DNA of 64,000 nucleotides, from positions 1 through 64,000 of the forward strand of contig NZ_JASDCS010000012.1 in NCBI RefSeq assembly GCF_030407815.1, written 5' to 3'. This document shows, one piece after another, positions 25,706 to 35,062 of the stretch (position 1 is its first letter; each line of letters starts with the position of its first letter). The stretch comes from Psychrobacter sp. APC 3281 (GTDB taxonomy: Bacteria > Pseudomonadota > Gammaproteobacteria > Pseudomonadales > Moraxellaceae). The position numbers and the translations under genes were made by a program. The notes under the pieces are model-generated. The model was not told the DNA's origin. It worked only from the letters and a program-made list of their open reading frames with translations, and searched no databases.

Positions 25706-26773
25706 TTAAACTTGCTTTTCGCGCCACTCAAGTAAATCAGCGACGTCTTTATGAATACCCGCTTTTAGTGCTTCTAATCCATCATAGCGACGCTCACCAT
25801 GCAAGAAGTGTAGGAAACGTACGTGTAAGTTCAGTCCGTACAAATCAGCTTGCAACTGCGGAAAGTGGACTTCTAGTCGCCAGTCATCACCTTTATCAAC
25901 AGAAGGTCTTTTACCAATATTAGCCGTGCCAAACAAACTATGCGGACGCAAACCGGCAACACCCGTATGACCATCGGTAGCAAGCGCAGTCAAACCATCA
26001 GCGATCACATTACCATTATCATCTAAGCTCACCACATCGACTGCAAAAATACCATGCAGGGCAGGCTTTATTCGTTGCAAATCGATATTTGCGGTAGGGA
26101 AGTCTATCGTTCGACCTATCTGGTCGCCACGCACAACAACTCCTGTGATTGCATAGTCACGACCAAGTAACCTGTTGGCTGCTTGAAGATCACCTGCCAA
26201 TAGTAAATCACGCACACGAGTAGAGCTGATACGGGCAGCATCGTTATCGGTCGTATCAACACTGTCGCTATCAGTACTATTATCAGTGACCGTATGCAGG
26301 TTGGTCACATCCAAACCATAACCACGCAAAAACTGACTGTCGCCAGTACGATCATGACCGAAGCGAAAGTCATCGCCCAACACCAACGCTTTGACGTTCA
26401 AACGCTTGGCTAATATATCGGCAAACGCTTGTGCTGATAGCGAGCGAAATTCTGTATCAAAACCTGCTACGATCAATGTTTCAACACCATATTCTGCCAG
26501 CAGTGCTTGCTTCTCTGCCAGATTGGTCAGGCGCGCAGGCGCTTTAGCAGGTGCAAAAAACTCGCGTGGCTGCGGCTCAAATATCATGACCGCCGCACCC
26601 AAATTTTGGGTATGTGCAATCTCACGAACTTGGGCTAGCATGGCTTGGTGACCAAGGTGCACACCGTCAAAATTACCGATAGTGAGCACGCAAGATGCCA
26701 ACTCTACTGGGACAGCGTCCGTAGATGAAGTATGTGGCGACGAAATCAGTTGCTCAAGAAAATAGGTTTTCAT
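25706..26773 (-). CDS. ribF: Bifunctional riboflavin kinase / FAD synthetase
   Basis: A 355-residue enzyme. The N-terminal nucleotidyltransferase domain has TIGNFDGVHLGHQAML (about residues 31-46) and RISSTRVRDLLLAGD (about 182-196). The C-terminal riboflavin kinase domain has VVRGDQIGRTIDFPTANI and the barrel end. It converts riboflavin to FMN and FAD. A short Asp/Ser/Thr-rich insertion (TDNSTDSDSVDTTDNDAA) precedes the ISSTR motif and makes it about 40 residues longer than usual. The C-terminal part has the GLNLHVRFLHFLHGERRYDG motif. In many gammaproteobacteria ribF leads into ileS-lspA; here those are not adjacent. Confidence 0.95.
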   Translation of the reverse strand: MKTYFLEQLISSPHTSSTDAVPVELASCVLTIGNFDGVHLGHQAMLAQVREIAHTQNLGAAVMIFEPQPREFFAPAKAPARLTNLAEKQALLAEYGVETLIVAGFDTEFRSLSAQAFADILAKRLNVKALVLGDDFRFGHDRTGDSQFLRGYGLDVTNLHTVTDNSTDSDSVDTTDNDAARISSTRVRDLLLAGDLQAANRLLGRDYAITGVVVRGDQIGRTIDFPTANIDLQRIKPALHGIFAVDVVSLDDNGNVIADGLTALATDGHTGVAGLRPHSLFGTANIGKRPSVDKGDDWRLEVHFPQLQADLYGLNLHVRFLHFLHGERRYDGLEALKAGIHKDVADLLEWREKQV

Positions 26774-26991
26774 AAGTTTTCAGCTATGATGAGACCAAAT
26801 AAAAAACGAAAAAACACATCTATGCTTAAAATTGATGTGTCTAAAACCAGCCATTATAAAGTAAAATAGCCACACTAACATCCTATAGTCTACGTGTAAT
26901 GCAAGTATGGCGCATAGGGTGGCTATTCTTTATTGCCAATGATGCTAATACTAATCCTAACAACAACAATCTCGACAACGATGGAGATCTT

Positions 26992-27603
26992 ATGTCTGCT
27001 GCTGCCTTGAATACTATACCAACCGAACTATCGACATATCAGCTCACCGATCAGTTCGTTGTGCAGCGTGCAATTAAAGAAGATTTAGCAGAAGTTTTAG
27101 CCATTTATAATCAAAGCATACCGGGCAAACAAGCAACAGCCAATCTTGCATTGGTTACGCTAGAGGAGCGTGCCGCTTGGTTTGATGAACATTTGGATAG
27201 CGCAACCAGACCAATATATGTGGTCAAAGCACTATCATCAGATGATATAGATCAAACAAAGGCACCTATAGTTGCATGGGGCAGTTTTAGTGATTTGTAC
27301 GCGCGTACGGCCTATCACATCAGTACCGAGATTAGCATTTATCTAAATCAAGATTATCAAGGCAAAGGGTTAGGCAGTTTGCTGACCCGTTGGATGTTGA
27401 CGCAAGCACCAAGCCTAGGTATTCGAAATGTCATTGCCCTTGTCTTTGCTCATAACCATCCAAGCTTAGGGTTATTCCGTAAGCTTGGCTTTGAACAATG
27501 GGGCTATATGCCCGAAGTCTGCGATATGGAAGGGTTTATCGCTGATGTTGTGATGCTTGGTAAAGCAGTCACGTCAGACAATATTTTAGATGAAACAATT
27601 TAA
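26992..27603 (+). CDS. GNAT-family N-acetyltransferase
   Basis: A 203-residue acetyltransferase of the phosphinothricin-acetyltransferase-like group. It begins the GNAT fold at VVQRAIKEDLAEVLAIYNQS, has EISIYLNQDYQGKGLGSLLT (acetyl-CoA binding Q/R-x-x-G-x-G loop) and ends with FAHNHPSLGLFRKLGFEQWG. It may acetylate a small amine or a protein N-terminus; the substrate is unknown. The ATG at 26992 was chosen because SD GGAG lies 6 bp upstream; the frame extends 31 codons earlier. Divergent from ribF. Confidence 0.9.
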   Translation: MSAAALNTIPTELSTYQLTDQFVVQRAIKEDLAEVLAIYNQSIPGKQATANLALVTLEERAAWFDEHLDSATRPIYVVKALSSDDIDQTKAPIVAWGSFSDLYARTAYHISTEISIYLNQDYQGKGLGSLLTRWMLTQAPSLGIRNVIALVFAHNHPSLGLFRKLGFEQWGYMPEVCDMEGFIADVVMLGKAVTSDNILDETI

Positions 27604-27614
27604 CTTAAAACGCT

Positions 27615-28238
27615 CTAACCTAAAATCTTCCATTGACCTTCTATATTCTGTAGCTGGTAGGTCAGTGGTGCAGGTTCGCTCTGTCCTTTTAGCATCAGTT
27701 CGCCAGTGATGGTGGCACGAGTCTTGTCATCATTGTATTTGGTATCAGTAATCGTAACGCCATCTACCGTTTGCTGAAACGCAGACTGGGTATTGGCAAG
27801 CTCTTCTTCGAAGTTTGCCATATCGACTTGGTAATATAACGCCGCATCCTTCACGTCACCATAATATAAGCTGTTTAGTGCTTGCTTGACAGTATCCTCT
27901 GGCGTACCAGCTTGAGTTGGATTGGTCACTAGGCTTTTCTGTTCGGCCGCATCAGTGACTGGATTAATATTGTCACTATCAATCGCCGTCTTATCTTCAG
28001 TGCCATCTGTAATTTCGTCTGTTTCGCTAGCACTGTCAACAATCTCTGCTTGGTCAGTTGTATCATTGTCTAATGTGACGTCTTCTGAGGTATCAACAGT
28101 CGCTGCCACATCTTCATTATCGGTAGCAGTTTCAGCCGTTTCATTATTGCTACAGCCGCTAATAAATAGTCCAGTGCTTAGTACACCAGTTGCTAGCAGA
28201 ATTGGTAAGCGCTGGAAGATTGGCTGTTTCGTTGTCAT
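27615..28238 (-). CDS. Lipoprotein with an acidic linker and a DUF4878-like C-terminal domain
   Basis: A 207-residue protein with a lipoprotein signal peptide: LPILLATGVLSTGLFISGC, with the lipobox cysteine near residue 30. A long Asp/Glu/Thr-rich stretch (about 32-110) would act as a flexible spacer. Residues about 113-207 (TPEDTVKQALNSLYYGDVKD ... LEGQWKILG-type end) have the NTF2-like pattern of DUF4878 lipoproteins. Start chosen at 28238 because GAGG lies 6 bp upstream; an ATG four codons earlier exists. Function unknown; likely anchored in the outer membrane. Downstream of murJ on the same strand. Confidence 0.8.
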   Translation of the reverse strand: MTTKQPIFQRLPILLATGVLSTGLFISGCSNNETAETATDNEDVAATVDTSEDVTLDNDTTDQAEIVDSASETDEITDGTEDKTAIDSDNINPVTDAAEQKSLVTNPTQAGTPEDTVKQALNSLYYGDVKDAALYYQVDMANFEEELANTQSAFQQTVDGVTITDTKYNDDKTRATITGELMLKGQSEPAPLTYQLQNIEGQWKILG

Positions 28239-28367
28239 ATCAAACCTCAAATGTCATTTATTCATTGATGATCTATTATGACAATTATCAGCAGCGAGCA
28301 TTGTCATTTCTCATAACAGGCTTGTTTTGGTTTCGTAAGCCTGCCATGAGTTTGCTTATACTTTATC

Positions 28368-29918
28368 CTAGCCGTGCTTTAGCTGACGCGGACGGAACCC
28401 AGTCGCTAGCAATACCACACCGTAAACCAGCGCTCCGACGGCACACATAATAATCAGCGCGACAATACGCTGCCACTGAGCCTGATCGGTAGGGAAGTAA
28501 GGCAGCATAAAATAAAGCACGCCAATCATAGAGCCAGTCGAGATAGCAAACTGCGTAAACAGTTTTTTCCAATGCGGACCGAAACGGAAAATATCACGCT
28601 TGTGCAAGAAGTAATATAGCAAGCCTGCGTTTACAAAAGCAGCGCCAGTCGTAGCCAATGCCAGACCACCATGTAGTGGTATCTCTAAGAAGTAAAATAT
28701 CCCGATAAAAATAACACTAAAAATCATATTGGCGATGACAGAGATGATGCCGATTTTGACGGGGGTTCTAGTGTCTTGACGCGCAAAGAATGCAGGAGCA
28801 AAGATCTTAATGAGCATAAATCCTAAGATACCACCTGCCATACTACGTAAGGCCAGTGAGCTCATCTGAGCATCACGTAAGGTAAACTCACCGCGTAAAA
28901 ATAGTGCTTGCATCAATACATCTGCCAGTACAAATAGGGCAGCTGAGGCGGGGACCCCGACTAAAATAATAAGGCGTGCTGCCCAATCGATGGTTTTTTT
29001 GAAACTGACGTCGTCTTTTTGAGCTTCGCTTTTTGATAGGCTTGGTAATATTACGGTACCGATCGCCACACCAATCAGACCTAATGGAAGCTCGCTCATA
29101 CGTTCAGCTGCATAGAGCCAAGAGACGGAACCGCCAATCATTAACGAGGCAAAGATGGTATTTAATAGTAAATTGATCTGAGTGACAGAAACACCAAAGA
29201 TAGCAGGTAACATCAACTTTAAAATTCGACGAACGCCTTCGTGCTGGAAGTCAATTTTTGGTGCGACAAGCAGCTTTTGTTGCCAGAGCTGCGGCAGTTG
29301 AATCAAGAACTGTAGCAAACCTGCGATAGCAACGGCATAGCCAAGGGCCATAATAGGCGTATCAAACATCGGCGCAAAAATGAGTGCGCCACCAATCATA
29401 CACAGATTCAATAACACGGGCGCAAACGCCGGTGCGGCGAAACGACCGTAGCTCTGCAGGATACCACTCGCAAAGGCTGTCATAGAAATGAATAGTAAGT
29501 ACGGAAAAGTAAGACGTAGCAACTCAGCGGTAATAGCGAACTTGTTGGGTTGATCGGCAAATCCAGGGGCAAACAACGTCACCACCCAAGGTGCGATTAA
29601 GATGACCACTACCGTAAGCATCGATAGCACTAGCAATAATGCGCCCGAGGTTCGACTGACCAAAATCTGCACTTGTTGTAAGCTGTACTTTTCTTTGTAT
29701 TCGGACAGTACTGGCACGAAAGCTTGGCTAAACGCACCTTCTGCAAACAGTCGTCGTAAGAAGTTTGGGATTTTGAAGGCGACCAAAAAGGCATCCATCA
29801 AACCACCTGCACCAAAAACCCCTAGCAATACGACATCACGTACCAAACCTAAAATACGAGACAACATGGTCATGCTGCTGACCACCATGGTTGAACGAAA
29901 TAACCGACTTTTTGCCAT
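28368..29918 (-). CDS. murJ: Lipid II flippase MurJ
   Basis: A 516-residue MOP-superfamily membrane protein with 14 hydrophobic segments. MurJ features include STMVVSSMTMLSRILGLVRD at the N-terminus, KIPNFLRRLFAEGAFSQAFVPVL, and the arginine/aspartate residues lining the cavity. It flips lipid II to the periplasmic face for peptidoglycan assembly. It lies 121 bp downstream of ampD on the same strand, so peptidoglycan recycling and export genes sit together. The C-terminus ends in a short basic tail (FRPRQLKHG). Confidence 0.95.
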   Translation of the reverse strand: MAKSRLFRSTMVVSSMTMLSRILGLVRDVVLLGVFGAGGLMDAFLVAFKIPNFLRRLFAEGAFSQAFVPVLSEYKEKYSLQQVQILVSRTSGALLLVLSMLTVVVILIAPWVVTLFAPGFADQPNKFAITAELLRLTFPYLLFISMTAFASGILQSYGRFAAPAFAPVLLNLCMIGGALIFAPMFDTPIMALGYAVAIAGLLQFLIQLPQLWQQKLLVAPKIDFQHEGVRRILKLMLPAIFGVSVTQINLLLNTIFASLMIGGSVSWLYAAERMSELPLGLIGVAIGTVILPSLSKSEAQKDDVSFKKTIDWAARLIILVGVPASAALFVLADVLMQALFLRGEFTLRDAQMSSLALRSMAGGILGFMLIKIFAPAFFARQDTRTPVKIGIISVIANMIFSVIFIGIFYFLEIPLHGGLALATTGAAFVNAGLLYYFLHKRDIFRFGPHWKKLFTQFAISTGSMIGVLYFMLPYFPTDQAQWQRIVALIIMCAVGALVYGVVLLATGFRPRQLKHG

Positions 29919-30039
29919 GAGAACCTATCTTGCTAAGTTGTATATTGAGTTGTGTGCTGATTTTCTTTGGAAGAAAAACTGACGAATTATAGCACTTTCA
30001 TAATTGAGATAAATGGATTGGATGTGGAAATCTCTCTTA

Positions 30040-30663
30040 CTATAATAATGAGTTGTCTTTGGATTTTTCGGCGACTAACTCACGCAACCTTGCCCATTCA
30101 AAATAATCACCAGGATCAGTCTTACGTCCAGGAGCGATATCGCTATGGCCTGTCAAGTGGCGACGTGTTTTGGGATAGGCCTTATAAATAGTGGCAATTA
30201 CTTTGGCTAGCTGCTCATATTGAGCAGAGGTGAAGGACACAAAATCCGACCCTTCAAGCTCGATGCCAATGCTATAATCATTACATTCAGGTCGACCCAA
30301 GTAGCTAGACCGCCCAGCATGCCACGCCCGTTCGTTGAAATTGACGAACTGAGTGATAGCGCCATCACGCTCGATAAATAAATGCGCTGATACTTCTGCG
30401 CCTTTAATTGTTTGAAAATAAGGGTGAGCATCCCAGTCTAATTGATTGGTAAATAATGCTTTCACGTAATGCGTATCATTAGTGTCGCAGGCACCAAATT
30501 CATTCGGTGGTAGGCTGATATTGTGTACGACGATGGCGTCAATACTTAAATCTTTTGGCCTTACATTGTAATTGGGTGAGGCTAGCCAAGTGGCTGCTGA
30601 TAGTAGACCATCTTTGATGAACATTGACGACATAGATGATGAGTTTGGTGATAATACGGGCAT
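30040..30663 (-). CDS. ampD: 1,6-anhydro-N-acetylmuramyl-L-alanine amidase AmpD
   Basis: A 207-residue zinc amidase of the amidase_2 fold. Visible motifs: IDAIVVHNISLPPNEFG (first zinc His), VSAHLFIERDGAI, RAWHAGRSSYLGRPECND, YSIGIELEGSDF, and GHSDIAPGRKTDPGDYFEW (zinc His and Asp). It cleaves the lactyl-amide bond of anhydro-muropeptides in the cytoplasm, in cell-wall recycling, and thereby influences AmpR-type beta-lactamase control where that exists. Substrates would come from lytic transglycosylases such as the Slt in this window. The first 25 residues form a variable leader. Confidence 0.95.
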   Translation of the reverse strand: MPVLSPNSSSMSSMFIKDGLLSAATWLASPNYNVRPKDLSIDAIVVHNISLPPNEFGACDTNDTHYVKALFTNQLDWDAHPYFQTIKGAEVSAHLFIERDGAITQFVNFNERAWHAGRSSYLGRPECNDYSIGIELEGSDFVSFTSAQYEQLAKVIATIYKAYPKTRRHLTGHSDIAPGRKTDPGDYFEWARLRELVAEKSKDNSLL

Positions 30664-30817
30664 AATGTTCTCTTTTTATACTAGTATTGGTAATGGTGTG
30701 ATAGACAATCTTCTATCTAAGTAGCTAAACGATAGTGGGCGATATGTTTAATTTTTTGACCTAGAAACTTTAATAACGTTGATAGCGTATGAATAATAAC
30801 GTGCGAGATTCTACCTC

Positions 30818-32980
30818 ATGTCTATAAAACTGACGTCCATACCTATCGATTGTACGCTAATGACCATTGGCCTGCGAGCACGTCTACCATTAGCTATAGC
30901 AGGGCTGCTACTCTCAGCTCAAACACAGGCATTTCTACCAACGCCGCTCTCTGTCCTTGAATCAGATGCATTGTCACCTGACGTATCTAGCACCGCACCT
31001 ACTAGCATAGCACCTAATTATTCTAATTCAGATGCATTATCTGAGTTGGAGAATATTAATAGTGCTGAACCTAATATTAAAAATAGTACTTTATCTGAAT
31101 CAAGCTTAGAGACAGAGCAGCTACTATCGACATGGCGTCAACAAGTAAAAGCAGACAAGTTGGCACAGCATACAACATGGCGACGCTTGTTGTATTTTTA
31201 CGATGATAAAAACAGTGTATTCAGCAAAAAGAAAACCGAGAGTTTGGTTAATGATCCGAGCTTTTTTTTAAGTAAAAATGGTCAACGAGATTCAGGTGCA
31301 GAATTGGATGCGATGCTTGTAGCACTTGCACAAGAGTTGGTGTCATCATCAGCAACTGATAACGACCAAGCAAAAACTGATACCAATAATAATTCTGTCT
31401 TATGTCGTTTTCCAGCACGAGTGGCATGGTTGACAGAGGCGCTAGCGATCGATGCTGCAAGTCTATCTGCTGACTGTCCAGAATTGGATGAATGGATGTC
31501 GACATTAGCGCCTGAGCAGCTATCTATTATGTTTGCGCAGGAGTACTTGGACAATCCGCTCTCTGCGTTTGCTCATACGCTGTTACGCATTGACTCAAAA
31601 GCGAGCATCGCTGATCCAAATCAAATCGATAAGGCTTATGCGCTGAATTATACGGTAGACGGTGATCCAAGCGACAGTTTTCCAGTCTATGCTACTAAGT
31701 CAATGATTGGTAGTTACAACAGCGCTATCGAAATTGACCCTTATCCAGAGATGCTAGCGAAATACCTGCAAGATGATGAACGTGATACGTGGACATATCA
31801 GTTGAGTCTGACGCCCGCGGAAGTGCAGCAGATTATGCGCCACGTTTGGGAAACCAAAGCGTTAAAAATGCCGTATTACTTCACCACGGACAATTGTGCT
31901 TCTGAGATATTACGTCTTATTGATGTGGTCCGTCCGCAGCAAAACTTACTGAGCCAATTGTCTTACGCAGTCGTGCCTTCTGATGTGATTCAACTATTAA
32001 AGGATAAGCAGTTGCTGGCAAATACCAATTATACGCCCGCTGATAATACCTTACGTCAAGCTCAGCTCAATGAGAAAAAACAACAGCGCGCGCAGTTGGG
32101 CTATCATAATAGTGCCAAACAAACCGTAAATGAGATCAAGTCTGCGCAGCTTAACCCTGTATCGAGCATGTCAGCTGATGGGCAAACATTGCTCAAGCAT
32201 CAAATCGACGTATCGGATAACAATCCGATAGACAGGCATCCGCTACAGTTGGGTACGATAGGTATAGGGCAGCGTGGTGACAATGACTATGTGGATATTG
32301 GGTTTCGAGCGGGATTTCATGATACGCTTGACGACGCTTCAGGGTATCCACAGTTTTTCAACTTAGAAGGGCTGGCTGCGACATTACGACTGTATGACAC
32401 AGATGATAATAAGGCCAATCAGCCAGACAGTGTGGTCTTGCAAAATGTCACTTTGATTCGAGGCCGCTCTTTTAATCCAGTAAATGCAACCAAAAAAGGC
32501 AATACTTGGGGCGCCAGTATCGAGGCGACGCGAGTAAATGATGGCTCGCAAGAGGCAGGTACGGATCATCTGGTCGGTAGCGTGGGTTACGAAAAAGGCT
32601 GGTCATGGGCATTTGGTACACCAGCCGCAGGTACTGGTGAGATGCCGCCGCAACTGTGCTATACCCTTTTAGCAGGTACGGGGCAAGTAGGACGAGGTAT
32701 CAATAAAGGTTTTCGTCTAGGCGCAGGTATCAATGCAGGCTGCCGTTATCAGATTAACAATCAGTTACGCGCGCAAGCTGAATTGCAATTGCCATATTGG
32801 TATCATGGCAGCAGCGATGAAACCAACGTCCGTGGCCATTATTGGCAACCAGTCTCAAGCTTAGAGCTGCAATACGATATTGATAAAAAACAAGCATTAC
32901 GTATCAATGCCAATTACGAATGGCAAGATCGTATCGATGCCAATGATGATATACAGCTATCGTACAGACGATACTTTTAG
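30818..32980 (+). CDS. DUF4105 (Lnb N-terminal domain-like) periplasmic/outer-membrane protein
   Basis: A 720-residue exported protein with a signal-like segment at about residues 21-39 (LPLAIAGLLLSAQTQAF). Residues about 270-400 match DUF4105, with YALNYTVDGDPSDSF, VYATKSMIGSYNSAIE and the YYFTTDNCASEILRLID motif whose Cys is the presumed catalytic residue. DUF4105 is shared with Lnb-type lipoprotein N-acyltransferases. The last about 240 residues alternate polar and hydrophobic residues and end in an aromatic C-terminus (YRRYF), as in outer-membrane barrels. Weak ribosome binding site. Function in this group is not established; a lipoprotein-modifying role is inference. Confidence 0.8.
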   Translation: MSIKLTSIPIDCTLMTIGLRARLPLAIAGLLLSAQTQAFLPTPLSVLESDALSPDVSSTAPTSIAPNYSNSDALSELENINSAEPNIKNSTLSESSLETEQLLSTWRQQVKADKLAQHTTWRRLLYFYDDKNSVFSKKKTESLVNDPSFFLSKNGQRDSGAELDAMLVALAQELVSSSATDNDQAKTDTNNNSVLCRFPARVAWLTEALAIDAASLSADCPELDEWMSTLAPEQLSIMFAQEYLDNPLSAFAHTLLRIDSKASIADPNQIDKAYALNYTVDGDPSDSFPVYATKSMIGSYNSAIEIDPYPEMLAKYLQDDERDTWTYQLSLTPAEVQQIMRHVWETKALKMPYYFTTDNCASEILRLIDVVRPQQNLLSQLSYAVVPSDVIQLLKDKQLLANTNYTPADNTLRQAQLNEKKQQRAQLGYHNSAKQTVNEIKSAQLNPVSSMSADGQTLLKHQIDVSDNNPIDRHPLQLGTIGIGQRGDNDYVDIGFRAGFHDTLDDASGYPQFFNLEGLAATLRLYDTDDNKANQPDSVVLQNVTLIRGRSFNPVNATKKGNTWGASIEATRVNDGSQEAGTDHLVGSVGYEKGWSWAFGTPAAGTGEMPPQLCYTLLAGTGQVGRGINKGFRLGAGINAGCRYQINNQLRAQAELQLPYWYHGSSDETNVRGHYWQPVSSLELQYDIDKKQALRINANYEWQDRIDANDDIQLSYRRYF

Positions 32981-33019
32981 GCACTGATTTAAACAAAATG
33001 GCTTCTAAGCGCTGTGATG

Positions 33020-33047
33020 GTTGTATAAAGGAAGTTGTATAAAGGAA
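33020..33047 (+). repeat. Tandem duplication of a ribosome-binding segment
   Basis: A perfect 14-bp tandem duplication (GTTGTATAAAGGAA twice) places two AAAGGA Shine-Dalgarno copies just upstream of the epimerase gene. Confidence 0.85.
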
Positions 33048-33057
33048 AACATGCTTT

Positions 33058-33897
33058 ATGAGTACGCAAAATTTACTAATTATCGGACAAGGTGATATCG
33101 GCCTGCCAGTGACCAACAAACTTGCCCAAGATGGCTATTGTGTGACTGGGCTTGCTCGTAGTAAGCGCCACCATTATGATTTAGTAGATAGTGCCGATTT
33201 TTTGCAGGCTGATGCATTGACGCTGACGGTCGATCAGCTACAAGCATTTACTCATATTGCGATTATCGTCACCCCTGACGAGTATTCAACCAGCGGTTAT
33301 CACGACAGTTATCTAGCGATTAGTCAGCATTTGGCAACGCTTGCTCCACAGCTTATTAAACTTGAGCATGTGTTATTCATTTCTTCTACTGGTGTCTATG
33401 GTCAGGATAATGGCGAATGGATTGATGAGCATACTGCACCTGTCACGCCTGCGCGTGAAGCCTCAAAAGTTATATTGCAAGCAGAACAAGCGCTGCAACA
33501 AGGCTTCGGTGATAAAGCGGTGGTCATCCGTCCTAGTGGTATCTACGGTCGCGAGCGCTTAATGCGACTACGCAAGGCTCGTGAGCCAAATAAAGATCCA
33601 GTGCCAGCTGAGCATTGGAGCAACCGCATTATGGATCGCGACTTGGTCAATATCATCGCCAAAGTGTTGACGATAGAGACACCAAAGTCTGTCTATCTAG
33701 CGACGGACTATCGACCTGTTACTACGTTTGAACTAGGGGTTTGGCTTAGTAAGCAGGTTGGCGAGACACCTCCTATTATTGATAATACAAAAACCTCAGT
33801 GACAGGAAAACGCTTGCACAGCAACATTCCGTTAGCTTGGCTTGATTATGCTGATTGGCAGACAGGCTACCGCAATATTTTGAATCATCAAGAGTAA
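33058..33897 (+). CDS. NAD-dependent epimerase/dehydratase family protein (YeeZ-like)
   Basis: A 279-residue Rossmann-fold protein of the extended short-chain dehydrogenase group. The dinucleotide motif is LLIIGQGDIGLPV; further along are FISSTGVYGQDNGEWIDE (substrate Ser/Thr region) and VIRPSGIYGRERLM. It resembles E. coli YeeZ, a predicted NAD-binding epimerase of unknown substrate. The start codon at 33058 follows a duplicated SD segment; an out-of-frame ATG at 33051 opens a 14-codon frame over the start. The neighbours give no clear pathway link. Confidence 0.87.
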   Translation: MSTQNLLIIGQGDIGLPVTNKLAQDGYCVTGLARSKRHHYDLVDSADFLQADALTLTVDQLQAFTHIAIIVTPDEYSTSGYHDSYLAISQHLATLAPQLIKLEHVLFISSTGVYGQDNGEWIDEHTAPVTPAREASKVILQAEQALQQGFGDKAVVIRPSGIYGRERLMRLRKAREPNKDPVPAEHWSNRIMDRDLVNIIAKVLTIETPKSVYLATDYRPVTTFELGVWLSKQVGETPPIIDNTKTSVTGKRLHSNIPLAWLDYADWQTGYRNILNHQE

Positions 33898-33977
33898 GCC
33901 TTTAGAGTTAAGCCCTAAAGAGTAAAATAGCACTTGGTGTAATCGTTCTTATTTATTTTCTAGTCTATGGAGATTTC

Positions 33978-35000
33978 ATGTCCCAGCCTTCTACTTCTGA
34001 TGACCGTTTGTCTCATGCTAATCTGGCAACAGAGGGCGGGCAGCTGGCAGAAGGTCACGTCCAAAAAAAGGCTGGTCAATCGTCTATATTAGCTGATTCA
34101 CAGCAACCTGCGATCGTACATCCTAACTTTGATCCCAAAAAGTCTCCTCTTGACCCTGCCAGACCATTAAGTGATATTCCTGAGCCTGCTCGTCGCCTAA
34201 ATGGTCAACTGCGCAGGCTTTATGGTAACTCTACGCGGTTCTATCAGCCCAATGCAGACAGCTTATCGAAATGGTCGCTGATAGCCTCAGAAGCGCTGGC
34301 TGAGCATTTATCGTTACTAAATGCAGCACAGCTTATTGCATTGCCGGATAGCTTTTATCAAAATCATAGTGAGCAGCCACTAATATCGACATTATCGGAT
34401 ATAATATTGTTAGATATGTCAGATATTCAACAGGCGATTCGCGCTTATCCAAAACTGAACCGTTACGGGTTTTCGCCGACTGATAGCGCTACAGGGGTTG
34501 AGTCAAACAACGATTCAGATAATGACAGCAAGGCTCAAAATTCTGCATTATCTATACGCGCATTGACCAAACGCTATAATCCTGATGAGCTACTCAACAG
34601 TCTGTATGCCGACGATTGGCAAGTGATACTACAACCACAGCAGTTTGAGACAGGCGAGGGTAGTTTGGCCACGGATATTATGGCATGTAGCGTGGCCGTC
34701 CATGCGCTAAAGCAGTGTAGTACCCGTAAGAGTATCAATCATAGTTATAGCGCCGCAGAAATTTGTCAGTATGTGCGTAGCTATTTGCTCAGTCAAATCG
34801 TTTGTGAGCCGTCGCAGCGCCACGCATATCGTCAGATTCGACTATTTGCTGGTCATATTGTTGTTGCCGCTTATCATTTGGGCTGGGAAATACAAGTCCG
34901 AGCAGACGGACAGAGCTATTTTAATATCTCGTCGCGTAGTGGTTTGCTGACTCGCTATGCCAATATGCAGGATTATGAGATCAATGGTTGGTCAAGCTGA
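33978..35000 (+). CDS. Unrecognised protein upstream of pyrE
   Basis: A 340-residue protein without a signal peptide or clear membrane segments. It has a low-complexity first 55 residues, a helical middle (KWSLIASEALAEHLSLLNAA), an Asp/Asn/Ser-rich spacer near residues 175-190, and a better-ordered C-terminal half with VAVHALKQCSTRKSINHSYS and SQRHAYRQIRLFAGHIVVAA. No family recognised. SD TGGAG lies 8 bp before the ATG. pyrE starts 62 bp after it, so the two are probably co-transcribed. Confidence 0.75.
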   Translation: MSQPSTSDDRLSHANLATEGGQLAEGHVQKKAGQSSILADSQQPAIVHPNFDPKKSPLDPARPLSDIPEPARRLNGQLRRLYGNSTRFYQPNADSLSKWSLIASEALAEHLSLLNAAQLIALPDSFYQNHSEQPLISTLSDIILLDMSDIQQAIRAYPKLNRYGFSPTDSATGVESNNDSDNDSKAQNSALSIRALTKRYNPDELLNSLYADDWQVILQPQQFETGEGSLATDIMACSVAVHALKQCSTRKSINHSYSAAEICQYVRSYLLSQIVCEPSQRHAYRQIRLFAGHIVVAAYHLGWEIQVRADGQSYFNISSRSGLLTRYANMQDYEINGWSS

Positions 35001-35062
35001 TCAATAATGCGTACAATAATGCAAATTTTTTGCCCCCTCTTTTTGCTGATAGGAATGTCATA

